DNA of 64,000 nucleotides from Polynucleobacter sinensis (GCF_001595985.1 NZ_LOJJ01000001.1:1-64000), one strand, 5' to 3'; positions 33,601 to 44,515 are shown, numbered from the stretch's first letter. The notes: generated from the letters alone by a model not told the origin. Translations and numbers: made by a program.

Positions 33601-34421
33601 TGGGGGCAAAAATAAGTAGATCGTTGACCTTGAACCATTTGCTTGATTGGCGTCTTACAAACCTTGCATGGCTGATCTTTACGATCATAAACTTTCGTTT
33701 GCACCATGAAGTGTCCAGGGTCACCCTCGCTATTGACGAAATCTTTTAATGAACTACCGCCCGCATCAATCGCCTTTTTCAAAATAAATCTAACGGCACT
33801 AGCCAAGCGCGAACACTGTGGACGAGTTAACTTTCCAGCCTCCTTGGCAGGATGAATCCCGGCCTCGAACAAACTCTCAGAGCAATAAATATTGCCAACA
33901 CCAACCACGGCTTGCCCAGCCAATAAAAATTGTTTAACAGCGATAGTACGTTTACGCGAGCGTTGATACAAAACCTCTGCGCCTTGCTCTCCAGAAAACT
34001 CGGGTGAGAAAGGCTCTACGCCAAGTTTTTGCAGCAAAGGATTTCCCTCTATAGGCCCTTTCGATTTCGGGTGCCATAGAACTGCTCCAAACTTACGAGG
34101 ATCATGCAGGCGCAAACTCAAGCTACCAAATTCAAATGTAATGCGATCATGCGGCTTGAGAACCTCTTTACTAGGCAACACTCGTAAAGTGCCCGTCATC
34201 CCCAAATGAAGGATCAAACAACCGGTATTCATCTCTACCAACAAATATTTACCCCGTCGTTTAATTCCGATGACAGTTTGGCCAGGAAGCAACTGAGGCA
34301 AGTTTTTGGGGACAGGCCAACGCAAGCGCCCGTCAATTATCTTCACGGCGCTCAATATCCGCCCCTCCAAGTGGGGCTGAATACCTAATCGGGTAACTTC
34401 GACTTCTGGGAGTTCTGGCAT
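33585..34421 (-). CDS. mutM: formamidopyrimidine-DNA glycosylase (Fpg)
   Basis: A 278-aa bifunctional glycosylase/lyase removing 8-oxoguanine. The N-terminus is MPELPEVEVT, where Pro2 is the nucleophile and Glu3 the acid. The C-terminal zinc finger is C-x2-C-x16-C-x2-C (CKVCKT to CPQC). It is upstream of mutY, so both arms of the GO repair system are on one transcript. Confidence 0.96.
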   Translation of the reverse strand: MPELPEVEVTRLGIQPHLEGRILSAVKIIDGRLRWPVPKNLPQLLPGQTVIGIKRRGKYLLVEMNTGCLILHLGMTGTLRVLPSKEVLKPHDRITFEFGSLSLRLHDPRKFGAVLWHPKSKGPIEGNPLLQKLGVEPFSPEFSGEQGAEVLYQRSRKRTIAVKQFLLAGQAVVGVGNIYCSESLFEAGIHPAKEAGKLTRPQCSRLASAVRFILKKAIDAGGSSLKDFVNSEGDPGHFMVQTKVYDRKDQPCKVCKTPIKQMVQGQRSTYFCPQCQKR

Positions 34422-34456
34422 AAATGGATTGTAGATTCGCGGATTAGAATGTGCTT

Positions 34457-35944
34457 ATGACGAAATTTTCACCAATGTCGGTCTTAAGGGGCCTATTGCT
34501 AACCTCTGCCATTAGCAGCAGCCTATTGTCTGGAGTGGCCCTCGCCCGGACCAACAGCCTTGAGAGTGGGCAAGCGGTTTTTGAAGTGCTGGCATCTGAG
34601 ATCGCCTTGCAGCGGGGAGAGGCTGGGCTTGCTTACAACACCTATCTCGAGCTTGCGCGCCAAATAGGCGACCCTCGTTTGGCACAAAGAGCAATGGAAA
34701 TTGCCATTACTGCTGGAGCCCCCGATTTAGCGCTTCAAGCCGCCCAAACCTGGGACGATCTAGCGGGAGTCCAACAAACTAAATCAAAAGAGGTTCTCAT
34801 TACTCTCTTGATTTTGAATCAGCGTTGGTCAGATGTAGTAAAGCCTACGATTACGCTACTCAATCAACAAAATTCTACACAACGAGAAAATACTCTATTG
34901 CAAATTCAGGCACTACTGTCAAAGGCGAAAGATGAGTCAGAAGCCTTACGTGCCTTCTATGCAATTGTCTCCACCTTAAAGCCCGCACCAAAAGATCCAA
35001 GCATTCTTTACACCTATGCCATGTCTGCTGAAAAATCTGGGCATCTCGATGTAATGGAAAAAACCTTGCGTGAAATCTTGCGCAAGAATCCAAATGATGT
35101 GAACAGTCTTAATGCGCTTGGGTACTCCCTTGCAGACCGCAATCAAAACTTGCCAGAAGCATTCAAGCTCATTACTAAAGCGCACCAATTGTCACCAAGG
35201 GATGGCTTCATCCTCGATAGTCTTGGGTGGGTGAACTTTCGCATGGGTAAAAATGCACTGGCACTAGAGCAGCTCCAACAAGCATTCAATATAAAACCGG
35301 AGGCGGATATTGCAGCACATATCGGGGAAGTATTGTGGGTCATGAATAGGCCAGCCGAAGCAGAAGATATGTGGCGCAAAGGACAACAACTTGATGCCAA
35401 CAATCCCACGCTCAAAGAAACATTAAAGCGTTTAAAACCCGATTGGTCAGTAGCGGATACAGCCCTAAAAGGCACGTGGGATGGTCGTTTCGCAGTGAAA
35501 GTAACTGGACTTACCGAAGGTAAAAATCAAGGTGGATCTGGTGGGTTTACCTTGACACAAGATGCTCTTACAGACGTATTAGAGATCCGTAATCCAGTTG
35601 GTGGATCTATTGCAAAAATCACTATTAAACCTGGTGAAGCAATTTTGGAGCGTGATGGTCAAGTGACCAGTGCAATTGATGCAGACACATTGGTTCAGAG
35701 CACATTAGGTTTGCCACTTCCAGCTCGCGGACTATCAGATTGGTTGCGCGGCAAAACCCGTCCAGGCAGCAACGCTAGTGTTGAGCGAGACGCAAAGGGT
35801 CAAGTAAGTAAAGTCATTCAAGATGGGTGGACCTTGAACTACAACTGGGACAATGCGCAGCGTTTGGAGAGATTAACAATGACGCGTAGCTCTAACATTG
35901 GTTCAATAGATATTCGCCTGATATTCGACACCCCAAATGAGTGA
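34457..35944 (+). CDS. TPR protein fused to a LolB-like domain
   Basis: A 495-aa protein (ATG at 34457; a GTG six bases earlier is possible). A signal peptide of about 30 residues (ending GVALA) is followed by TPR repeats over about 40-320 (LNALGYSLADRNQNLPEAF and next). The last 150 residues look like LolB (GRFAVKVTG, GGFTLTQD, LPLPARGLSDWLRG), the outer-membrane receptor of the lipoprotein pathway. LolB is normally a lipoprotein, but the signal peptide here ends without a cysteine lipobox. The gene overlaps ispE by eight bases, the place of lolB in betaproteobacteria. The fused form may be the only LolB. Confidence 0.78.
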   Translation: MTKFSPMSVLRGLLLTSAISSSLLSGVALARTNSLESGQAVFEVLASEIALQRGEAGLAYNTYLELARQIGDPRLAQRAMEIAITAGAPDLALQAAQTWDDLAGVQQTKSKEVLITLLILNQRWSDVVKPTITLLNQQNSTQRENTLLQIQALLSKAKDESEALRAFYAIVSTLKPAPKDPSILYTYAMSAEKSGHLDVMEKTLREILRKNPNDVNSLNALGYSLADRNQNLPEAFKLITKAHQLSPRDGFILDSLGWVNFRMGKNALALEQLQQAFNIKPEADIAAHIGEVLWVMNRPAEAEDMWRKGQQLDANNPTLKETLKRLKPDWSVADTALKGTWDGRFAVKVTGLTEGKNQGGSGGFTLTQDALTDVLEIRNPVGGSIAKITIKPGEAILERDGQVTSAIDADTLVQSTLGLPLPARGLSDWLRGKTRPGSNASVERDAKGQVSKVIQDGWTLNYNWDNAQRLERLTMTRSSNIGSIDIRLIFDTPNE

Positions 35945-36827
35945 AGCCGCAACCTCAAAGAGCATTCTTGAGCTGCAGTGTCCAGCAAAGCTCAATCTTT
36001 TCCTTCATATTGTTGGGCGTCGCCCAGATGGCTATCACCTCTTACAGTCAGTCTTCCAATTGATTGACTGGTGCGATTCTCTTACGCTCAGACTTATTCC
36101 AGAGCCAGAGATTCGTCGCATCAACCCCATTCCCGGGGTTCCTCCTGAGGAGGACTTAGTGGTCCGAGCAGCGCAATTATTAAAAGAATTTTGTAGTACC
36201 AAACAAGGCGTTGAAATTCACCTTCAAAAAAGGATTCCCATGGGTGCCGGACTTGGAGGTGGATCCTCTGATGCGGCATCCACTCTAATTGGGTTAAATC
36301 AGCTGTGGAATCTCGGCTTAAATACTGAAACCCTCAGCCAACTAGGCCTAAAGCTAGGAGCAGATGTGCCTTTTTTTATTTTTGGCCACAATGCCTTTGT
36401 TGAGGGGATTGGGGAAAAAATGTACGGAATTTCACTAGAAACCCAAGACTTTCTCGTGATCTTCCCCAACCAAGGGATCGCAACTGCGAAGATTTTTCAA
36501 GATCCTCAATTGACCCGAGACCACGCTCCGATTACAATAGATCGCTTTATTGCATCGCCAAGGTCATTTCAGTCAAATGATTGTCAGGCAGTAGCGGTGC
36601 AAAATTGTCCTGAAGTGAAGCAAGCTTTAGATTGGATATCCAAGGAAGTGCCTAATTCGGCGCCTCGGATGTCTGGCTCTGGAAGTAGCGTGTTTACCGC
36701 CTTAAAGCCTAAGACGGACACCGCAAAACTAGAAAATCTTCTGCAAAATCTTCCAAAAGGATGGGTAGGTCGAATTGTTCGAGGGCTAAATAAAAATCCC
36801 GCTTACAATTTGATTTCTTCAGATTGA
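35937..36827 (+). CDS. ispE: 4-diphosphocytidyl-2-C-methyl-D-erythritol kinase
   Basis: A 296-aa GHMP kinase of the MEP isoprenoid pathway. The N-terminal motif is CPAKLNLFLHI, the ATP-binding loop PMGAGLGGGSSDAAS (about 101-115) and the C-terminal motif MSGSGSSVF. It overlaps the TPR-LolB gene by eight bases, so translation is coupled. The tRNA-Gln gene follows six bases after its stop. Confidence 0.95.
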   Translation: MSEAATSKSILELQCPAKLNLFLHIVGRRPDGYHLLQSVFQLIDWCDSLTLRLIPEPEIRRINPIPGVPPEEDLVVRAAQLLKEFCSTKQGVEIHLQKRIPMGAGLGGGSSDAASTLIGLNQLWNLGLNTETLSQLGLKLGADVPFFIFGHNAFVEGIGEKMYGISLETQDFLVIFPNQGIATAKIFQDPQLTRDHAPITIDRFIASPRSFQSNDCQAVAVQNCPEVKQALDWISKEVPNSAPRMSGSGSSVFTALKPKTDTAKLENLLQNLPKGWVGRIVRGLNKNPAYNLISSD

Positions 36828-36832
36828 CCTGT

Positions 36833-36909
36833 AGGGGAATCGCCAAGCTGGTTAAGGCACTGGATTTTGATTCCAGCATGCGAAGGTTCGAATCCTTCTT
36901 CCCCTGCCA
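36833..36909 (+). tRNA. tRNA-Gln (TTG)
   Basis: A 77-base tRNA. The acceptor strands are AGGGGAA and TTCCCCT with discriminator G and an encoded CCA at 36907-36909. The anticodon loop TTTTGAT is closed by CTGGA/TCCAG, with anticodon TTG at 36867-36869, and the T-loop is GGTTCGAATCC. It lies between ispE and prs, a usual place in betaproteobacteria. Confidence 0.97.
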
Positions 36910-36969
36910 AACACTGTAGATACGACCAAAAGACACCCTTTCGAACCTACCAAAATTCCAAAATCACCT

Positions 36970-37938
36970 ATGTCCGCCCCAATGAACGCTGATTTACTGA
37001 CTCTTTTTACCGGCAATGCAAATCCGGTTTTGGCCCATGCCGTTGCTAAAGAGCTCAACCTCCCAATGGGAAAAGCATTTGTTGGCCGCTTCTCTGATGG
37101 TGAAATTCAGGTAGAAATTCAAGAAAACGTTCGCGGTAAAAATGTCGTAGTTATTCAGTCAACCTGCGCTCCAACAAATGATAGTTTGATGGAGTTAATG
37201 ATCATGATCGATGCGCTAAAACGTGCATCTGCAAGCCGTATAACCGCAGTGATCCCTTACTTCGGTTACGCCAGACAGGATCGCCGCCCACGCTCTGCCC
37301 GTGTTGCGATCTCAGCCAGAATCGTCGCTAACATGCTCCAATCCGTTGCGGGCATTGAGCGTGTTTTGACCATGGATCTGCATGCAGACCAAATCCAAGG
37401 CTTCTTTGATATCCCGGTAGATAACATCTACGCTTCCCCAGTTTTGCTTGCTGATCTCCAAGCCCAGAAGACTCAAAAAGACCTCATCATTGTTTCCCCA
37501 GATATTGGTGGCGTTGTTCGCGCCCGCGCAATGGCCAAGCAATTAGGTACAGATTTAGCGATTATTGACAAACGTCGCCCCAAGGCCAATGTCTCAGAAG
37601 TAATGCACCTCATTGGTGAAGTAGAGGGTCGTCATTGTGTCATCATGGATGACATCATTGATACCGGTGGCACCCTCTGTAAGGCCGCTGAAGCCCTCAA
37701 AGAGCGTGGCGCTAAGGGCGTAACCGCTTACTGTACTCACGCCGTGCTTTCAGGCGGTGCCGTAGCTAGAATCGCAGCATCTGAGCTTGATGAGCTCGTT
37801 GTTACCGATACCATCCCATTAACTCCAGAAGCCATGAAAGTGGCAAAAATCCGCCAACTAAGCGTTGCGCCGATTCTGGCCGAGACACTTTCCCGCATTA
37901 GCAAGGGTGATTCAGTGATGTCGATGTTTGCTGAATAA
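36970..37938 (+). CDS. prs: ribose-phosphate pyrophosphokinase
   Basis: A 322-aa PRPP synthetase that makes the precursor of nucleotides, His and Trp. The PRPP-binding motif is [14 protein letters not shown], and the flexible and ATP-binding segments are [10 protein letters not shown] and [13 protein letters not shown]. Its length is usual. It follows the tRNA-Gln gene by 60 bases. Confidence 0.97.
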   Translation: MSAPMNADLLTLFTGNANPVLAHAVAKELNLPMGKAFVGRFSDGEIQVEIQENVRGKNVVVIQSTCAPTNDSLMELMIMIDALKRASASRITAVIPYFGYARQDRRPRSARVAISARIVANMLQSVAGIERVLTMDLHADQIQGFFDIPVDNIYASPVLLADLQAQKTQKDLIIVSPDIGGVVRARAMAKQLGTDLAIIDKRRPKANVSEVMHLIGEVEGRHCVIMDDIIDTGGTLCKAAEALKERGAKGVTAYCTHAVLSGGAVARIAASELDELVVTDTIPLTPEAMKVAKIRQLSVAPILAETLSRISKGDSVMSMFAE

Positions 37939-38012
37939 GCTCAAAATAGCGTTTCTAGCCCCTTTTTTCATAGTTTTAAGGCTTTTCTAGGCAAAAACTG
38001 GCATTCCCACGA

Positions 38013-38018
38013 TATAAT
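38013..38018 (+). promoter_or_regulatory. -10 element of the rplY promoter
   Basis: A perfect TATAAT lies 58 bases before the rplY start. No good -35 hexamer is seen at the right distance, so only the -10 is called. Confidence 0.4.
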
Positions 38019-38075
38019 CAAAGGCTTTTCTGTTTGGTCGCGAACGGAAATTAACCTTAATTTTGGGAATTAAAT

Positions 38076-38714
38076 ATGAAAGTAGTAGCCTTTGAAAGAA
38101 GCGTACAGGGAACGGGTGCGAGCCGCCGTCTGCGCAACTCCGGTAAGACTCCGGGCATCATTTATGGCGGTAAAGACGCCGCAACTGTAATTGAGTTGGA
38201 TCACAACGCACTGTTCCATGCTCTCCGCAAGGAAGCATTCCACTCATCAATCCTTGATCTCGAAATCGACGGCAAAGCACAAAAAGTGTTGTTGCGCGAT
38301 TACCAGATGCATCCATTTAAGCCTTTGGTTTTGCACATTGACTTCCAGCGCGTATCTGCGACTGAGAAAGTTCATATGCGCGTTCCATTGCACTTCATTA
38401 ATGCTGAAACTTCAGCTGCAGTGAAATTACAAGGCGCCGTAGTGAGCCATATCGCAACTGAGTTGGAAGTTTCTTGCTTGCCTGCAGACTTGCCAGAATT
38501 TATTGAAGTGGACTTAGCCAATATCGAAGTTGGTCATGGCATTCACGCCAAAGACCTCACGCTACCAAAAGGCGTTAGCTTGGTATTGCATATTGAACAA
38601 GAAAACCCAGTATTGGCCAACGCACGTATTCCAGCAGTGAAGTCTGCTGATACTGAAGCTGCTCCTGCAGCTGCTGCGGCTCCTGCTGCTGAAGCTCCAA
38701 AAGATAAAGCTTAA
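38076..38714 (+). CDS. rplY: ribosomal protein bL25, long CTC-type
   Basis: A 212-aa protein that binds 5S rRNA. The N-terminal L25 domain (about 1-95) is followed by the TL5/CTC C-terminal domain, absent from short E. coli L25 (94 aa). The last 30 residues form an Ala/Pro-rich low-complexity tail. It is followed by a good terminator. Confidence 0.95.
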   Translation: MKVVAFERSVQGTGASRRLRNSGKTPGIIYGGKDAATVIELDHNALFHALRKEAFHSSILDLEIDGKAQKVLLRDYQMHPFKPLVLHIDFQRVSATEKVHMRVPLHFINAETSAAVKLQGAVVSHIATELEVSCLPADLPEFIEVDLANIEVGHGIHAKDLTLPKGVSLVLHIEQENPVLANARIPAVKSADTEAAPAAAAAPAAEAPKDKA

Positions 38715-38745
38715 TATTTAACTTTTATCTTTGCGACAGAGAAGG

Positions 38746-38773
38746 CCCGCTTAAATAGCGGGTTTTCTTTTTT
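38746..38773 (+). terminator. rplY terminator
   Basis: CCCGCT (38746-38751) and AGCGGG (38757-38762) form a six-bp stem with a five-base loop, followed by TTTTCTTTTTT. It ends the rplY transcript about 30 bases after the stop, before pth. Confidence 0.85.
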
Positions 38774-38804
38774 GTGGAAATGCTTTTATCCTTAAGCAAG
38801 AATC

Positions 38805-39401
38805 ATGACTAAATTAATTGTTGGCCTCGGCAACCCAGGTGATGAACACGAAGAAGATCGGCATAACGCTGGCTTCTGGTTTTTGGACGCCCTTGCAAAA
38901 CAATTAAGTACCCGCTTTGAAACCGAGAAACGTTTTCATGGAAAAGTTGCAAAGGCTAAGTGGCATGGCGAAGATCTCTATCTGCTAAAGCCCAGTACTT
39001 ACATGAACCTCAGTGGCCAAGCTGTTGGCGCTCTGTGTCGCTTTCATAAAATTATCCCCAAAGATATATTGGTAGTGCAAGATGAGTTAGATTTAAAGCC
39101 AGGCACAGCCCGCATCAAACTAGGCGGGGGTACGGGTGGCCACAATGGCCTCAAAGATATACAGGCTCATCTCAGCACACCTGAATACTGGCGCCTACGC
39201 CTAGGTATCGGTCACCCACGAGATCTCGCTGCCGAAGGGGCGCGCCCAATGGATGTTGCTGACTATGTACTCAGAAGACCCCTGCAAGCAGAACAAAAAC
39301 AAATTGACGCTAGTATTGAGGATGGATTACACATCCTCCCATTATTTCTCAAGGGTGATACACAAGCGGCAATGCTCGAACTACACTCCAAAACCCATTA
39401 G
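38805..39401 (+). CDS. pth: peptidyl-tRNA hydrolase
   Basis: A 198-aa enzyme that recycles peptidyl-tRNA. The N-terminal motif is LIVGLGNPGDEHEEDRHNAG with the catalytic His, and the second signature reads KPSTYMNLSGQAV. It follows rplY, the usual order in betaproteobacteria, and converges with the ferredoxin gene across three bases. Confidence 0.96.
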   Translation: MTKLIVGLGNPGDEHEEDRHNAGFWFLDALAKQLSTRFETEKRFHGKVAKAKWHGEDLYLLKPSTYMNLSGQAVGALCRFHKIIPKDILVVQDELDLKPGTARIKLGGGTGGHNGLKDIQAHLSTPEYWRLRLGIGHPRDLAAEGARPMDVADYVLRRPLQAEQKQIDASIEDGLHILPLFLKGDTQAAMLELHSKTH

Positions 39402-39404
39402 CGC

Positions 39405-40186
<782 letters not shown>

Positions 40187-40222
40187 AAGGCTCCTAAGGC
40201 TTTCTCAGCTACAGGCAAGAGT

Positions 40223-40858
40223 TTAGCCTCTTCTAGAGCGAAATAGACAAGCTTTTACTTGACCGGCCTCTAAGTGCTTTCCACAATACCAATCAGGAAG
40301 CAACAGCTCAATCTCTTCTAGCGAGCGGATAGCTGGAAACTCCACGTAGATCCCCCCGCCAACCGAATCATCACAAATACGGCCAGCCTCCTTTAGCGCC
40401 TGATTTAGCAAATCCCCCTGCTGAAACGGAGGGTCAATAAAAATGAGATTATTGGAGCTATCAGCCTGCTGACGCAAAAACTCCAACGCATCCCCTCGTA
40501 AAATTTGAATTACCCCTCTAACTGGAGAGGATTGAAGCAAGGCCAAATTAGCAATTAAATTTGAATGGGCATTTTTGTCTTTTTCCAGCAGGGTGACGCT
40601 ATCAGCATGCCTTGAAGCTGCCTCAAAGCCTAAAACGCCAGTGCCAGCAAAAACATCTAGACACTTCAGGCCAGTGAGATCTTGTCCCAGCCAATTAAAT
40701 AGCGTTTCTCGAATACGATCCGTAGTTGGGCGCAGACCCGGTAAATCCAGCACATTTAACAAACGGCTACGCCAAACCCCTCCAATAATGCGAATCTTTT
40801 TAGGAGGCTCGGAACGCTGCCCTGACTTTGTTGGCTTATTTATTTTTTGCCCCCACAA
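40223..40858 (-). CDS. rsmD: 16S rRNA (guanine966-N2)-methyltransferase
   Basis: A 211-aa methyltransferase. Motif I is CLDVFAGTGVLGFEA, and the catalytic motif IFIDPPF marks exocyclic amine methylation. The family N-terminal signature is RIIGGVWRSR. No ATG lies in frame upstream of the core, so a TTG at 40858 is the likely start. This start lies inside the 3' end of the upstream peptidase gene (overlap 23 bases). Confidence 0.9.
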   Translation of the reverse strand: MWGQKINKPTKSGQRSEPPKKIRIIGGVWRSRLLNVLDLPGLRPTTDRIRETLFNWLGQDLTGLKCLDVFAGTGVLGFEAASRHADSVTLLEKDKNAHSNLIANLALLQSSPVRGVIQILRGDALEFLRQQADSSNNLIFIDPPFQQGDLLNQALKEAGRICDDSVGGGIYVEFPAIRSLEEIELLLPDWYCGKHLEAGQVKACLFRSRRG

Positions 40859-42182
40859 TCACAATTTTCATGCGATCCATTGCTAAATACTTTTGGAATG
40901 CGCTCTTTACTTGATCAAGAGTCACATTTTCAACCTGCTTAGTCCAAACATCCATTGTGTCTAAAGGCAAATTATTCCAGGCAATGGATGAAACGTTATC
41001 CAACAACTTGCGATTGTTATCAATTCTCAGTGGGTAGCCATTGATTAAGTTGGCCTTCGCAGCCTCAAGCTCTGATTGCGTAGGGCCCTTTGCAATAAAT
41101 TCACCAATAGTTGAGCTCATGACCTCGAGCGCCAAACTTGCTTGATTATTTTTTGTCTGCAATCCTGCCTGAAATATTCCCGCATCTTTTCCAGGAGCGA
41201 AATAACTAAACACACTATAGGCAAGTCCTCGCTTCTCACGCACTTCAGCCATCAGACGCGATACAAATCCACCGCCGCCCAAAATATAATTTCCGACTAG
41301 CAAGGGAAAGTAATCAGGATTATCGCGAGTGATCGCGGTCATACCCATCGCAATATGGGCTTGCTGGGAATCAAAGGGGATCTGGATTTCGCGCTGACTC
41401 AAAGGCTCCACAGCTGAGCGAGTAAATGCAGGAAGCGACGGAATAGCGGAACCAGACTGCGGAATATTCTTCAATAAGCCCTGAACTATTTCAGTAGCCT
41501 CTGATTTACTAACATCACCAACAATACTCACAATCATTCGCTCACCGCGATAAAACTGCTTGTGAAATTGCCGCAAATCCTCTGTACTAATATTGGCAAT
41601 AGATTGAGTTGAAGGTGATAGAGCTAGCGGGTAACTTCCATAAACCGCTTTTCTAAATCGACGCTCCAACACTGACTCCGGCTTTGTCTCCGACTCCAAC
41701 AAGGCAGTGGTCATCCTCTGTTTTTCGCGCGCCACAATCTTCGGATCATATGTAGGGGCACTTAGCATTGCCGCTGCCAATGCAACTGCACGATCACGCA
41801 AATCTTTCCTACTCAAAGTTCGAACGCGCATAATGGCACGCTCACCCCCTACTGAAACGCCAAAGTTTGCGCCAAGATCCGCAATCTCATCAGCGATTTG
41901 AGCTTCAGTAATCAAACCTTGATTTGATTTAACGCCATAGTTGATTAACTGTCCCGCTACGGTTGCTAAGCCACTTTTGCTAGAAGGGTCATATCGGTCG
42001 CCTGCATCAATACTAATTTCAATATCGACCATTGGTAATGATTTAGTCTGCACCAAATAGGCTTTTGCACCCCTAAAAGAGTCCAACTGCTCAATTGGCA
42101 AAATAGCAAAGGCCGACGATAAAAACGCTAAATTTAATAAAGCGGGAACTAAAGTCTGCTTGAGTAGCGTCCTCACTCGCAT
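40836..42182 (-). CDS. M16 peptidase homologue, inactive partner
   Basis: A 448-aa exported M16-family protein with a signal peptide (about 1-24, ending SSAFA). The zinc motif HxxEH is lacking; its place reads SGLATVAGQLINYG. It has the R/Y segment (FVSRLMAEVREKRGLAYSV) typical of the second, non-catalytic subunit. ATG at 42182 overlaps the stop of the active partner (TGATG), so the two are made together and probably form a heterodimer in the periplasm. Confidence 0.88.
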   Translation of the reverse strand: MRVRTLLKQTLVPALLNLAFLSSAFAILPIEQLDSFRGAKAYLVQTKSLPMVDIEISIDAGDRYDPSSKSGLATVAGQLINYGVKSNQGLITEAQIADEIADLGANFGVSVGGERAIMRVRTLSRKDLRDRAVALAAAMLSAPTYDPKIVAREKQRMTTALLESETKPESVLERRFRKAVYGSYPLALSPSTQSIANISTEDLRQFHKQFYRGERMIVSIVGDVSKSEATEIVQGLLKNIPQSGSAIPSLPAFTRSAVEPLSQREIQIPFDSQQAHIAMGMTAITRDNPDYFPLLVGNYILGGGGFVSRLMAEVREKRGLAYSVFSYFAPGKDAGIFQAGLQTKNNQASLALEVMSSTIGEFIAKGPTQSELEAAKANLINGYPLRIDNNRKLLDNVSSIAWNNLPLDTMDVWTKQVENVTLDQVKSAFQKYLAMDRMKIVIVGAKNK

Positions 42183-43567
42183 CACTTGCCCTCCAAATTA
42201 ACTGGTTTGGATTGGCGAACCTGTGGATCTAAAACTGCAATCGTTAAGCTATCATCCACTAAATATTTTTTAGCAACCTCCTGGACCTGAGTCGGAGTAA
42301 TGGTTTGCATTTTCTCCAATATCAAATCAATATCACGCCAAGAGAACTCTGCCATCTCAGTAGTACCAATTTCCATTGCCTGGCCAAAAATAGAATCGCG
42401 CTTATAAATTTGATCGGACAATATGCGAACCTTGAGTCGCCTTAACTCAGATTCATGAACTCCGTTTTCAACTAAATCTCGCAGAGCTTTACGAATGCTT
42501 CTTTCAGCCTCTGCGACCTTTTTGCCCTTTGCCATACTGACATTCACCATGAATAACTCTGGGCCTCTAGAAATCATGTCATATCCAACACCCACATCAT
42601 TGACCACTCGCTCTTGCTTAACAAGTATCCGATTCAAGCGCGCGTTGTCGTAACCATCAAGCACAGCAGCCAACAACTCCAGAGCATAGGGCTCGGGGTC
42701 ATCTAATTTGCCAGGATGCAATTTTGGAACTTTCCACGCCATTGCCAATTGGGCGCTATCAGCAGGCGCCTTGACCTCTACGCGCTTAATCCCCTTTTGA
42801 GGCGGCTCAATCTGCGGCTTGCGAACTGGTAACTCGCCTGCTGTAGCCACTCCATAGTATTTTTCGACTGCTTGCAAAACAACTTTAGGATCAACATCGC
42901 CTGCAATCACTACCGTTGCATTGTTAGGCTTATACCAATTGCGATACCACTCACGAGCATCAGAAGCCTTCATATTTTCAAGATCATTCATCCAGCCCAC
43001 TACTGGATGACGATAGGGCGAACTCATAAAAGCCGTTGCCATTAAGGACTCATTCAATAGGCTGCTGGGATTGTCTTCGGTGCGCAAACGGCGCTCCTCC
43101 ATTACTACCTGAATTTCCTTGAGAAACTCAGCATCATCAAAATTGAGGTTAGTCATACGATCCGCCTCAAGCTTCATCACGTCATCTAGCTTTGATCTTT
43201 CAACCTGTTGAAAATAAGCAGTGTAATCACGAGAGGTAAAAGCATTTTCACGCCCCCCTACTGCGGCAACCAAGCGTGAGAACTCGCCGGACTTGACTTT
43301 ATGGGTACCCTTAAACATCATGTGCTCTAAGACGTGAGCTACTCCAGTGCGACCATTGATCTCATCCATAGAGCCGGCACGATACCAAACCATATGAGCA
43401 ACAGTAGGAGCGCGATGATCTTCACGTACGATTAACTTTAAGCCATTTGAAAGTAAAAACTCGTGGGTGCTAGGCAATTCAGCGCTTGGCTGAGCCCAAG
43501 AACACTGAATAAGCGCCATGAATAAGAAAGAAATTCGCAGTAAAGTAGAGCGCATCTGTAAGATCAC
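42182..43567 (-). CDS. M16 zinc peptidase, catalytic partner
   Basis: A 461-aa exported metallopeptidase. The zinc motif HVLEH (residues 78-82) binds the metal, with the further Glu in EIQVVMEERRLRTED downstream. A signal peptide ends at about residue 25. GTG at 43567 has AAGGA at a fair distance; an ATG at 43555 is also possible. It is divergent from ftsY, with 29 bases between the starts. Target peptides are unknown. Confidence 0.9.
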   Translation of the reverse strand: MILQMRSTLLRISFLFMALIQCSWAQPSAELPSTHEFLLSNGLKLIVREDHRAPTVAHMVWYRAGSMDEINGRTGVAHVLEHMMFKGTHKVKSGEFSRLVAAVGGRENAFTSRDYTAYFQQVERSKLDDVMKLEADRMTNLNFDDAEFLKEIQVVMEERRLRTEDNPSSLLNESLMATAFMSSPYRHPVVGWMNDLENMKASDAREWYRNWYKPNNATVVIAGDVDPKVVLQAVEKYYGVATAGELPVRKPQIEPPQKGIKRVEVKAPADSAQLAMAWKVPKLHPGKLDDPEPYALELLAAVLDGYDNARLNRILVKQERVVNDVGVGYDMISRGPELFMVNVSMAKGKKVAEAERSIRKALRDLVENGVHESELRRLKVRILSDQIYKRDSIFGQAMEIGTTEMAEFSWRDIDLILEKMQTITPTQVQEVAKKYLVDDSLTIAVLDPQVRQSKPVNLEGK

Positions 43568-43596
43568 TATATCCTTAAAACTAAATTGTATCGATT

Positions 43597-44487
43597 ATGT
43601 TCGGCCTACGTAAAACCCTCGGATCCTTATTCAAGTCAAGTCAGACTGATGAAGCTTGGTTTGATTCGCTAGAAGAATCTCTGATCCTGAGCGATGTCGG
43701 ATTACCTACGACCGAGCAACTGATGAGCAAACTCCGTAAGGCAGCCAAATCGGAGAAAGCCAACAGCCCAGAAGATCTTCAACACCTATTAATACAAGAG
43801 GTCGCTAAGCTACTAAAGCCCTTAGAAGCAAACCCCAATCCTTTGTACACTCATGGCCAAAAGACTGCGCCTGAAGTTTGGCTGGTGATTGGTGTCAATG
43901 GTGCAGGCAAAACAACCACAATAGGAAAGCTTTGCCGACTTTTTCAATCTCAAGGTAAATCGGTTCTTTTGGCGGCAGGCGATACTTTCAGGGCTGCTGC
44001 TCGTAATCAGCTCCTTGAATGGGGCGGCCGCAATCAAGTGGATGTCATTACTCAAGAAAGTGGCGATGCCGCAGCTGTAGCACACGATGCTATTCATTCA
44101 GCCATCTCTCGCAAAAGCGACATTCTGATTATTGATACTGCGGGAAGGCTAGCTACCCAGGAACACCTTATGGAAGAACTAAAAAAGGTTAAAAGGGTTA
44201 TTGGGAAGGCTCTTCCTGGGGCTCCACACCAGACTTTGCTTGTTCTTGATGGCAATACTGGTCAAAATGGTTTGAGCCAAGTGAAGGCCTTCCATGCGGC
44301 CCTAGGCCTTACCGCCTTAATTGTGACCAAGCTTGATGGCACTGCTAAAGGCGGCGTCATTTGCGCTCTAGCGCACATCCTTAATGAGGGTACTAAACCC
44401 GCAGTATTAGCCTTAGGCAAAGGAGAGGGAATCGAGGATTTAGCCCCCTTCACAGCTGAGCAATATTCCTCTGAATTCTTCAACTAA
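43597..44487 (+). CDS. ftsY: signal recognition particle receptor FtsY
   Basis: A 296-aa NG-domain GTPase. G1 is GVNGAGKTT (99-107), and DTAGR and TKLDGTAKGG follow. The long acidic A domain of E. coli FtsY (497 aa) is missing, and only about 15 residues precede the N domain, as in other streamlined proteobacteria. It docks SRP-ribosome complexes at the translocon. It is upstream of rpoH on the same strand, as in the ftsYEX-rpoH order, but ftsE and ftsX are absent between them. Confidence 0.95.
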   Translation: MFGLRKTLGSLFKSSQTDEAWFDSLEESLILSDVGLPTTEQLMSKLRKAAKSEKANSPEDLQHLLIQEVAKLLKPLEANPNPLYTHGQKTAPEVWLVIGVNGAGKTTTIGKLCRLFQSQGKSVLLAAGDTFRAAARNQLLEWGGRNQVDVITQESGDAAAVAHDAIHSAISRKSDILIIDTAGRLATQEHLMEELKKVKRVIGKALPGAPHQTLLVLDGNTGQNGLSQVKAFHAALGLTALIVTKLDGTAKGGVICALAHILNEGTKPAVLALGKGEGIEDLAPFTAEQYSSEFFN

Positions 44488-44515
44488 ATCAATAACTTAT
44501 AGGTTTAAAAAACCA

